Assembly (NCBI GenBank): GCA_963971285.1
Contig: OZ020249.1
Span: 9,660,256 to 9,724,255, forward strand
Origin: Astropecten irregularis
Lineage: Eukaryota; Echinodermata; Asteroidea; Paxillosida; Astropectinidae
Direction: 5' to 3'
Length of the DNA stretch: 64,000 nucleotides
Shown: positions 1-11,000 of the stretch, piece after piece
How the letters are laid out: each line of letters begins with the position of its first letter
Position numbering within the stretch: the first letter of the stretch is position 1
Program-made: the position numbers and the translations under genes
Notes under the pieces: model-generated
Told to the model about the DNA's origin: nothing
Seen by the model: only the letters and a program-made list of their open reading frames with translations
The model's database searches: none

Positions 1-352
1 GTACTCCTTAAAAACAAATTTGCAAGGATAACACGCATAGTGGTCAATACACACATATTGTGTATGAGGTTTTGAGGTTGGGTAATTCAGTCTTGGTTTT
101 TTCACTAAATTTTAAGACAAATTTTGCTCAAATTCTACATGGTGATAGCCAAGACATAGCTGTATCACATATCTCAATCTTGAAGTGATAAACAGTTTAA
201 TTTTCATATAATCGTTCTCGACACAAGTGTTGCGTTTTTTTGGAACACCCTATACAATGATGTCCAAGTAAACATCCTACATCGCGAATCCGTCATGCAA
301 ATGTCATCTCATTTTACAAATTGACAGTTTAAAATAAACATACTTGGAGTTT

Positions 353-440
353 AGGAGGGCCTGACGCGTTTTGATCCTAGCAGGATCTTTATTGAAGGCT
401 AAAGGACGCCTGCTAGGATCGAAACGCATCAGGCCCTCCT
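353..440. repeat. Hairpin repeat, gatcctagcagg family, copy 1
   Basis: Two inverted arms of about 31 bp starting aggagggcctgacgcg, each with gatcctagcagg, around a 25-bp loop. The following segment to about 515 (cagtttgcagcagttta) is shared with the copy at 24951-25115. An array of half-units is at 60.7-61.2 kb. Confidence 0.8.
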
Positions 441-576
441 AACTCAAATCATTTTATAAATTCCAGGTCATTATTTTGGTTGATGAGCAGTTTGCAGCAG
501 TTTATTACTTACAAATTAAAGAAAAAGTTTACGCTTTTAATACTTTGAAGAAAGATTTGAGGCTTTGCATGGTGAC

Positions 577-680
577 AATTGGTATGTGGATCGGTTTGCG
601 GAAACACCATGTAATAATCGTTCGTACTTTCGCACTTCTGTATCGTTCATACTTCTCGCAATTAAGGTCTCAACGTTTCG
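577..680. mobile_element. Fragment of cggtttgcggaaacac palindromic element
   Basis: Matches one arm of the full palindrome at 45.95-46.12 kb (atcggtttgcggaaacacc). The second arm is missing, so this copy is truncated. Confidence 0.55.
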
Positions 681-895
681 ACTAGCCTGCTCTAGTCCTC
701 ATGAGGAGACCATACTTTGGTCAAATTTATCACGCTCTGAGTTGGAATGCCTACTTACTTTGCACGACATGCTGCAGAACGGAGCCAGATCCAGGACCAA
801 CGGGAAGTTGATGTGACGAGTGATTTTACGCAGAGAATAACCGACCTACACAAACAGACCAAAAACCAGTTAATGATGTCATCCACAAAGAAATA

Positions 896-1089
896 TTACA
901 GTGGAACACCATAATAACAAACACTGCTATACCGAACATTTGGCTATACCGAACATCATCCTTGGCTCCCAATTTTTGTGTACAATACACACCCAATATG
1001 GTTCTTTAAATCACTATAATGAAGGACCACTATAACAGACAATATCTGTGCATCCTGCCATGTTTGTTATAGTGCCGTTCTATTGTATA
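896..1089. mobile_element. CAGT-type MITE, copy 1
   Basis: About 190 bp with terminal inverted repeats acagtggaac / gttctattgt and internal ctatac/ctataac steps. Copy 2 is at 42222-42410. The TACAGTGGAAC ends with TA flanks suggest a pogo/Tigger-like origin (inference). Confidence 0.7.
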
Positions 1090-1597
1090 ACTTAAGTCGT
1101 AGAATAAAAAGAAGCTCATAGGATTGCCCATGCTGTATGTTTGAAAAGAAAACTCATTTCGATAACCAAATAACTGACACGTACATGTAGGCATTATCAT
1201 TCAATTTGGCAAAACAGCATTAACAGCTTCCGAAATTGTTCATTGGTTTTGTTTAGTAATAAATTCATATTTCTTAAAAACTCATGGTTTTTAAACTTTA
1301 TACAAAATGTATAAAATCATACATTAGATGGTATAGTGTCCACAAAAAAAAAAGATCCAAAGTTTATACAGAATGAATTCTTTACAGCCATTTGTGAGTT
1401 AAATCTGAGTAGTATCTGGTACACAGACTTCTTTCATTACATACAAACACCCCACAAGCCTAATGAAAAAAGTTCAGTTCTAGTAAAACGCTTCAATTGC
1501 TAGACCTGCTGTCTAGTGCTTTTTTCACGAAATTCGAGCCCTGAAGGCGCATCTGAATTCTACTGAATCCAGTTCGAAAACACAGTTGAGAGGCTTG

Positions 1598-1830
1598 AAT
1601 TTAACAAAGGCCATGGAGGCCATGGCCTTCGTTGCCCCTGGTTCTTGGCCTTCGTGCCCCCTTCATTATTTCCATAGACATTATGATTTTCAAATGGAAG
1701 TGCCCCTTGCAATGGAAAAGTGGCCTTCCCCCTTTCAGAACCAAATTCAATGCCTGCAGTTGCAGCCACAACTGTAGTCCGCGGCCACTGCCAGACAATT
1801 GGGAAACGGCCTAAATTTATAGAGAATAAA
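1598..1830. repeat. Interspersed repeat (ggccatggaggccatgg), copy 1
   Basis: Shares about 120 bp, in inverted orientation, with 59965-60113 (gcccccttca, catagacattatgattttc, aagtgccccttgcaatgga). Class unknown. Confidence 0.65.
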
Positions 1831-1903
1831 TTGTATGAGGTCAAATGTCATGACCTCAGGGCAAGGGTTAAAGGTGAATGACCTTACAGGGGAGGAGGTT
1901 TAC

Positions 1904-2016
1904 CTGCTGGAATCTCTTGAGATGAAGGGTAAGAATGGAAGGTGGCTGGTGGATTAGGAGCTGCTTGCTAGCATCGGTGTACACGATCTTCTTGCATTTG
2001 TCCTTGTCATCCAAAC
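1904..2016 (-). CDS. usp16: USP16 exon 14, LHLKRF motif
   Basis: Residues 793-830: [20 protein letters not shown] then [14 protein letters not shown]. This motif precedes the His box by roughly 60-90 residues in the family. Donor gtaaac. No continuation exon is readable between 1 and 1903, so the catalytic His lies outside the window. Confidence 0.92.
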
Positions 2017-5000
2017 CTGGTGACAAAAAGTGTCAGCAGTTTAATACCAAAAGAACAGTCGCCCTAGATTTGGGGCTAGGAATCGTTGTTTAAAAACGAA
2101 AGCTGATGGAGTTCATTAACAGGGGTCGACATAGTTTTTGAACTTGCACACTTACCTGCAGTTTTAGAACAGTGCTCACAGCCGAAGCGATTGGATCCGG
2201 TCAGCCATTCGGGTACCGTGAACTGGCTGAGGCATGACTCGACCGAGCACTCCAACGACTTGCCCTGGTAGCGCGGGGCCAGCGTGGACATCACCTTGGA
2301 CCGACTGGGGGACGTTGGCGACACGGGAGGCGAGAAGTCCTCCTGCTTGGCCAGCCTGACCGGGGTGAAGCCGCAGGCGATGCTGGACTTGTTGGCCTCC
2401 GGGGCCGTCTCTGAGACCTTCTCCGAGACCTCCTGGGTCTTGTGGTTGGACGGCGTGTCAGTTTCCTTAGTACTGCCGGCACTGTCCCCAGTACTGCTGC
2501 CGATGCCGTTACAGGCTACGTGCTCCTGCTTAGCGTTGCTGTTCCCGGATGCCTGCTCGTCTGGGTGCTTGGCCTTGGAATCTACGCTGCTTCCCGGATG
2601 TAACAACTTAGAGGAGCTGCCGTTGACGGGTTCTGAGGAAGCACTCTGCCCGCTGTTTTTAGCCTCGTTCTTCTCGTTGATTGCCATTCCTTTCATCTGC
2701 CCGACGAGATTGTCCGTTTCCTCGTCCGTGTCGACTTCGGGCGAGCTCTGCTGGTTTTTAGTCCTGCCTGGGATGATTTCATTTTTCGAGGTGCTGATGT
2801 TGGCGGCGGCCATTTTGTTTTTCTTGGTTTCTCCGCTGAGCTGGGCGTGGTTCCCCGCCTTATTTGAAAGACTGTACGTGGAGCCCGTCGTCCGAACCGT
2901 TCGGGTGAAGTCCACGCTTCCTTTGCGGTCCGGACGGTCAAAGAGCGATGTCTCACTGTCGGCATCGTTCGAATCTTGGAAAACCTCCTCCTCGTTATCT
3001 GATTGGACGGGGGTTTCCTCAGCCTCTCCCTGATTGGTCGAATCATGTTGGCTGTTCTGGGATTTGCGGTGCTTTCTCTGTATTTAAAAAACATAGGCAG
3101 TTTAAAATAAATTGCATAAAATTTACATCTGTTGCCATGGCAACACATCTTAAACACTTCAGTCTCCATGACAACACATCATACCTTTGCATCCTTTTTG
3201 GCCTTTTCCCGTGCCTTCTGGATCTGGTGCTTGCTCAATTTGACTTCATTGTCCTTTGACCCCGTCGCCTGGGTAACCGGTGCCGCCTTGACCTCTAAAC
3301 TCTTCTCTAAGAGTGAGGGCTGTTTCTCGGAGATCCGAGGGGGTGCAGTATTCCGTTTCCCCTGTGGAGCGGAAGACAAAATCTTCCGTTAAACTTCATT
3401 GCTCTATCTCAGATTAGACAAATCTTGGCGACAATTTGACCGACACAGGATTTCTACCACAAGAGGGCACTATTTAAAACAAAATAGGCTACATCATGGA
3501 CCTTATCGGAGAAAGCGCAAAACTGGCTGTTCGCAAAGCACTCTGGGAAACGCAGGGTTGTTAGGGCTGGCGCTGAGTGCATAAAACGTATGGACATGAA
3601 AATTCAACTATAAATAAGTACTCAATTCCATGGATCATTGTGCAGCATCGTTATGTATAACAACTCAAAGCAAGGCTTTCTTCTAGGAAAAAAGACAACT
3701 TTAAACTTTGCGAGCCGGCAGCTATACGAATGTCGACGCGTGTGGTAAAACTTTTAAACCCAATGTTACCCACTGTCCTTTGCGCGCGCACGCGCAGCGC
3801 CGAAAACAGGCTTATTCGATAAGGTCCATGTTGAACCAAGCCAGGTTGGCACTTTCAGTAAATAAAGAAAACTCCAAAAGGAAATGAAAATCCTGTACAC
3901 ACAGCTCAAGACTCAATCTCAGCATCTGGCTCCATTTGGTGAATCCATTCTAAAATAACGGGTATCAAAATAGAGGCTTTTGGCTGCGGTTCTGAAGTAG
4001 ATTCTCCGGTTTGAAAAGGAAAACAGAGCTTCAGCTTCAATGAAAAACCACAACCTATATTTTCAGCATATGGATGACAGAGTCGGAGCCGGAGCCTCTG
4101 TTCTTGAAAGCAAAGCAGCCAAAAGGACATTTGTTCTTAGACCTTTTTATCTCCCAAATGGAGGTATATTACAGCATTGTTTCAATGGGCAACAAGCTTT
4201 CATTTCAGTCTCCCCATCGGGTATTATACCTGTATTTGATCCAACCAAATACAATAGCTTCAAATCTCCATTTCTGACATCCATTTGTACGTAACAGGTG
4301 TCAAAAATGAGGCTTGCGGCTATGGCTTCTATATAGATACACAGAAAACTTTGTATGTTCTTTAGGATGACAGAGCCAGAGCCAGAACTAGAGCCGGAGC
4401 CTGAGCCTGAGACAGAGACTTGGTTTAATAAAGCATGCCCAATGAGGGTGTCTGTTGTCTGGGTACCAGACCTACCTTGGATTCTACAATAGGCAGTGAC
4501 AGATCCAGGAATGGCTCCAGTACTTCAGACACCTGCATACGAATTCAAGATTGAGACATTTTATGCTATGATTAATCACCTGAGTACAGCATTCAGATTT
4601 GAACGTCATTCAACACCTCTGGGAGAAAAGAATTAATAAACTACTTGCATTAATACATCATAAGATCAGATACAACACTATAACCCTATAGTTACAACAT
4701 ACGTTCATTACACTCTGGAGAAGGTAATACCAATAAAAATGGTGGATACTTATAAAGTGCGTGTACCGTTTCGACATGACACTCACAAAACGTAATACTA
4801 TTATGTCTGGTCAACAGGCATACATTCCTGAAACAAAACTCCCTGGGGAGTATACAGCTCTGGCTGTTGTAATGCACACTAAGGCTAATCAAGCACAAAG
4901 CCATCTCTACCCTCACAGGTACCCATTTACACCTGGGTGAAGAGGAGCAATATAGGATGCAAGCACTATTAACCCATGGCTGGATTCCAACCCACAATCT

Positions 5001-8000
5001 TTAGACTGACCACAAGACCTTGAGTGCGACACGCCAGACCACTAGGCCACAGCACCCCACAAATAACAAGAATAGCAGAACTGTGTGCTTAGTTGTTGTA
5101 CATACCACGTGGCATTCATTGCAGTGTACGGAGCTGAGTAACTGACCGCTGAACACGCTGTCCACAAACGTATGCCGGCAGTGCTGACCGTACGCCTTGA
5201 TCTTCTTCTTAGTAGCCTCGTCCAGGTTCTTGACCTTTGACCCCTTGATGTCAAAGTGCGACAAGATGGCCTCCTGCATTCTCTGTTTTGTCAAAAAGGG
5301 AAAATTTTGTTTGTTGACAAAAAGTTGTTATAAAGTTATAAGTCACACAGTACCATGAGCCTGTCGTGCTAACATTATGAAATGTTGGGCTGCACTGCTA
5401 AACAAGCCCAATTTGAAAAAAAAATGCTAAACACAATATTAGCACAATAAGCCTTTTGCAAACTAAAATTTAAACAATATCTGGTACACTGAATTCTTTC
5501 ACTGTATGAAAACAACAAAACCTGATTTCTCCAGACTAAAGACACTGTTTCTATATCACATGATTCGGGGCAAGCTTTTGCTTGGTTACATAACAGACAT
5601 CTTGCACCAATGCACTGTTCATATGCATAATGAATAAGAATGGCACAAAGGAACCAGTCCATTCCAGAGATGGGTATCACTATGCAAAAGCTTGCCCAGA
5701 ATCATGTGATATAGCAACAGAGTCTTTAGTCTGGGAAATTCAAATTGGGGTGTTTATATGCAATGAAAGAAGCCTGTGTACCAGATCCTACTATTCAGAT
5801 TGAACTCACAAATGGCTTATTCAAAAACAGCCGCTAAGCACAATATTAGCAGGGCGCCAGTCGCAATCAATTACACTGCATGGGATTTTGCTTGGTAACC
5901 GTGTATGGTAAGCAATGTATGTCTGTGCTGAGCACCGGTCAAATCTCACCTTGACTTCCTCAGCTCTCATTCCATCCAGTAAGTATCGGAGGAGCTCATG
6001 GCTATCCTGCTGCTGGTAACCTTTGAACCTCGATGCCCTGGCAACCAAGATAAACAAAAATCAACAAATTTGAATCCTGAATCATAAACTGGTGATTCTA
6101 AGGAATTTAAGGACATTTATTGACAGCGGCTGCAATTTCACTTGTATGAAACTTATGACCAAAGTGATTCCTCAGATTGTGTGTTTAAGGCCAGCCATGA
6201 AGATTGTACTGGTTGTGTCCATGAGCAAGACACTTTGTTTATTACTGCGTCTATCAACACAGGATTAATGTGGGTACCTGTGAAAGTACAGGGGCCAATT
6301 TCACGGAGCTGCTTAGCACAAAAATAAGCTAAGCATGACATTTCCGTAAAACAGGATTAACAGCCAAATTCCAATGTGTTGTGTATCACTTTTGATTGTT
6401 CTTTGGCTGTTGTTCACTGACCATGAATATCAAATGAAATTTTTTAACGGTGGTTTGTTTTATTGGGCAAGACATTTTTGTGCTAAGCAAATATTTGTGC
6501 TTAGCAGCTCCATGAAATTGGCCTCAGATGGGTATTGCTGGACCTATTATGGCAGCCTACAGTGTATGCACAAAACTGGGAGTTAATAAATTTGGCCCAA
6601 TAATCAGGGATCTGATTGTGAAGTAGTGAACAGTTTTCTATGCATTGGACAGCAATGTGCTACACCTAAACCACTTGTAAGGTACAGTACAGGGCCCAAT
6701 TTCATGGAATCCGTTACGGCCTATTTTTGTGCTAACGGGCACTGCTACGCGTGAAATCTATTTCATGGAATCCGTAAGCAAGACTCTCAGTTAGCAAAGA
6801 ATTTCTAGGGTAACCGTGATCATTTTCTGCTAACGGGCTGTCGTATGCATTCTGCACAAATTTCTTGCTTACCGTTACCAAAAAGGAAACTCTTCCGTGA
6901 AATACGCTAACTGTAACCAAAATAATTATGCTACCGTAAGCGAAGATTTCTTCCTAACGGTAACGGATTCCATGAAATTGGGCCCTGGATTGGTACATAC
7001 CCAAACAGAAATGTTCACAGATTTACATATAACTTTCAGGATATGAAAATGGAGCTGGTAGAAACATATCATTAAAATATTTCCGCCTGAAATGTTGTAT
7101 TTATCCAGAAAGAGTAAAACCAAACACCAAAAAACATTTTTGATCTTGGCAAGATCAAAAATCCTTCTTTAAGTTTTATAAGGAAATTGAGTCAGGTTTT
7201 CACTATTTTCTAGGGACTCAGATGTCTGATTGAGCTCAAGTTTTCACAGGTTTATCACTTCATCTACATATTGGATCACACAAAGTGTGAGTGCTGTTCT
7301 GTGAACTTTACCAATCATGTTTTATACCTTCAATACTGATCAAATTTCATCAGTTGACTTAATGTAACAGTATCTGATGCTCTATCTAACCATAGTCACT
7401 GCCGCCAACATTTTAGCTTCGGCTACAGCTATGACTAAGGCTGAGTGCACTTCTACACAATGGCTATGCTTCATTGCCTTACACACACACACTATGACCC
7501 AATCCGCAGCCGTAGCCACAGGCCTTACTTTTGGCAGATCTGATTGAAGAGCCCTCTGGGGTTGATGATGCTGGCTCTACCGGCTTTGTTCATCTCGTCC
7601 AGGAAGCTGATGAGAGAAGAGGTCAATGACCCCGGGGCCGGAAGACTGACCGTCACTGGTGCCTGGGTAGAAAAGGACCGAACAAACCAAGGTCAAAACA
7701 TTTGGTCAGTTTTTTAGCCAGCAAAAAGGCAGCAAAATGGATTTTGAAACATGGATGTGGGGTGCTATGGCCTAGTGGTCTGGATGGTGATCCACTGATA
7801 ATATTAAGATAACTCAATATTATACATACTCCAAAAAGACTAAGGGAAGCCATTTTTGATTCTGTATGTCGTTCTTTATTTAGAACATCTTCAGGAAGAT
7901 TCTCAGGAAGATTCAGGAAGATGTTCTGTGCAGTCTTTTTGGAGTATGTATAATATTGAGTTATCTAGTGGTCTGGCATGTCGTACTGGGTTCGAATCCA

Positions 8001-11000
8001 GCCATGGGGCTAGTGGTACTTGCGTCCTTGGGCAAGACGCTTTGTCACATATTGCTCCTCTTCACCCAGGAGTAAATGAGTGCCTGTGAGGGTAGAGATG
8101 GCTTTGTGGTTTGATTAGCCTTTGTGAGCTTTGCAGCAGTCTGGACTGTTGAGGGAGTTGAGATTAGGGCTGTAAGTTTATGAATAATTTTGTAACCGGT
8201 TACCCGTCTGTTTTTCGGTTACGGTTACGATTACCCGTATAACAAAGAAAACAAAGAAAAACAAAGAAATAGTAAGTTTGGTTCTTTTAGGAACTTGGTT
8301 GACAAAATTCTTTTGTCACAATATTTGGCAGTGGTAGACATAGCAAAATGTTTGGCCTTTGCTTTGCATAAGCCTGCTGGTCCAATTTTCAAAAGATCAT
8401 TGACATTTTTTCTTTGTGAACTCTAGAAGTGTCTATGTTTCAAAAAGAAGAGGCCATTAAAAAGATACTTTTCGATTAACCTAACTGGGAAAATGTACCC
8501 GGGTACCCTTTTGAACGGTCGGTTAACCGGTTAACCGGATACAAACTGCAGCCTTAGTTGAGATGGTTTCAGGAATGTTAATGTAGCCCAATGACCAGGG
8601 ATAATAATCTGCACCTTTGAAATACTATGCGCATTATAAATGCTCCATTAATAATTATTATGATTTTTAGCTAAACATTTGATCTCCTTTCTTTTATATT
8701 GCTACAGGATGGTTGTGTGCATCTTTACGTGACGTCTCAATTTTTTTTTCAGTTTTCAGGTCCATGTAACACAAAGCATCAGGACTTTCAATCAACAAAA
8801 TGAGGCACGATCCTGAATTAATACAAAAATCTCAGCTTAAATATGCTCCTAAGTGTAACGTCAAGCCCTTGTCAACTTTCCCTTCCTAAGCCACGCCCAT
8901 TTCTGCATCCCATGCCCTGCCCACTTTGATGGACCTACCACTGGCTCGATCACCTCCTCCGTCCGCTTGGGACCGTCAAACGAGAAGTGCATCTGGCTGG
9001 ACGGGTCTCCGTTCAGAGTGACCGATAGGTGGGTGTCGTCCGGAATGCTGACCTCTTTGCCCGTCGTCCACTTCTCGTGTAGGAGCTCGCGGAGGACGTT
9101 GGTCTGGGTTATGTTCTTGGGGAAAGAAAATTTCAGGCAAAATGAAATAATTTTTTTCTTTTCAGTGCCCTAACTAACCCTCTAGGCCCTTGTACTAGAG
9201 AGCATACTCAATCCAACTTACTGCAACAGTTTGTCCTTGGTAGGGATTGGTACAGAATCTGACAAACTTCAACAGGCTCCAGCTGTTGAAGTTTGATTGA
9301 ATTGGTATGGATGTGTCTATGGGCCCTTTTCAAAAAGGAGGCTTAGGCTCAGGCTCAGGCTGCAGCTCTGACATCCATATGCTGAAAACATAGGTCGTGT
9401 TTTTTCATTGAAGCTGAAGCTCTGTTATCCTTTTCAAACAAGAGAATCTACTTCCGAACTGCAGCCAAAAGCCTCTTTTTTTATACCCGTTATTTTAGAA
9501 TGGATTCACGAAATGGTGCCGGAGCCTGAGCCTGAGCCTAAGCCTTCGTTTCGAAAAGGCCCTTTTTCCTTGATGTATAACTGTAGACCAACTGTCCCAA
9601 ACCCAACAAAAACAATGCCTTTGAACACACAAAACATACATGTCAGTGTACCACAACAATTTCCATCAGCAACTATACAATAGACCACGGGTAACCTTGC
9701 CCACAAAATAAATGCCAGTGCACTGCCACAAACTCCAGCACTTGTTTCTACAGGTCTCATGGCCTTACTTCCCCAAACCTGTCAGAATGAAACAGTGTAC
9801 TCCTGGACCTTTGGTACTGACTTAAACAAAGTCCAACAACAGGTCCTTATTGTTTGGTACCAAACAAGCCAAAACTCAACAGAACTACCTGTTGGAGTTT
9901 GAGGGGTTTGGGGCTGGAAGGGTTAAGTTCAGAGACTTGCTTCCGGCTCTAAAATTGTATCCTTCTTGAGACATACCTGCATGACAGCGTTGAAGAAACA
10001 TGTATTACCCAGGTTGTTCAGGCCCTGTATGGGTAAAGAAAAGGACCACATTACAGACTGGTTTAAAGGTACAGTACAGGATTGGTATAACATACACAAA
10101 CAGATATGTTCACAGATTTATAACTTTCTGGGTATGAAACATAATGTTAAAATATCTCCGCCTAAAATGGTGTATTTATCCAGAAATTAGTAAAACAAAG
10201 ACCAAAAACAGTTTTGATCTCGGGGTAAGATCAAAACCATTCTTTATCTTTTATAAGAAAAATTGAGTCGGGTTTTCGCTATTTTCTCGTGACTCAGATG
10301 TCCGATTGAGCTCAAATGTTCACAGGTTTATTATTTCACATACGTGCTGGATCAGACAAAGTGTGAGTGCTGTTTTGTGACCTTTACCAATCATGTATTA
10401 TACTTTTAAGGTTAGAAACTGCTTTTAATTAAATACTTTGCTCATTATGGTATATTGACATCGTGCTTGCTACTTAGAGCAGTTTCTCGAGAAGCCAATT
10501 TTACGGCGCTGCTTAGCACAAACATTTGCTAAGCATGACATTTCTGTCTTTATAATAAAAACAAGGTTAACAACCAAATTTCCATGTGTTGTGTATCACT
10601 TGCAATTGTTCTTTGGCTGTTGTTCGCTGACCATGAATATCAAATGAAATTTTAAACGGTGGTTTGTTTTATTGGGCAAGACATTTTTAGTGCTAAGCTA
10701 ATTGTTTTGCTAGCACCTCCATGAAATTGGCCCCTGCTTATTGTACATTTGGGTTATTTGGATGCCATATTTATGAGAATAAACAGAATTTGAAGATCCC
10801 AATTTGAAAGATTTTGTGAAGGGTGGTGACTAGTAACTAACCTTGACTCTTGTACCTCCTTCCTGCCTGATGCTGTTGGTGCTAGCACCGCCGCTCAGAA
10901 TCGGGACTTTTGTTGGTGTGGACTCGCTGTCCGAATCCTTGGACTTCTTCTTGGCTGAAGGCCGGACGGTCAGTTTGGAAGGAAGAAAGAAAACAAAGGG

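Larger units (their letters stand above)
1..1903. other. Intron of USP16 gene, repeat-rich
   Basis: No coding exon is recognised here. It holds a hairpin element (353-440), a fragment of the palindromic cggtttgcggaaacac family (577-680), a CAGT-type MITE (896-1089) and a duplicated segment (1598-1830). Short ORFs on both strands have no coding character. Confidence 0.6.
7764..8655 (+). mobile_element. tRNA-derived SINE copy 2, with two nested insertions
   Basis: Plus-strand copy: head ggggtgctatggcctagtgg, body cttcacccaggagtaaatga, tail gtagcccaatgaccagggat then ataataat. It is split by an inverted-repeat element around 7807-7966 and by a hAT-like element at 8165-8556, so the SINE is older than both. 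Confidence 0.75.

Noticed and set aside
1560-1844. Overlapping ORFs on both strands at a GC-richer patch
   Set aside because: The patch is an interspersed repeat with an inverted copy at 59965-60113; no homology to the missing USP16 His-box exons.
1-1903. USP16 His-box exon
   Set aside because: I looked for the GFNLRK- and GHYTAY-like motifs on the minus strand and did not find them, so the exon is taken to lie outside the window.
2284-3033. 249-codon plus-strand ORF
   Set aside because: Complementary shadow of USP16 exon 13, which has the matching motifs and splice sites on the minus strand.
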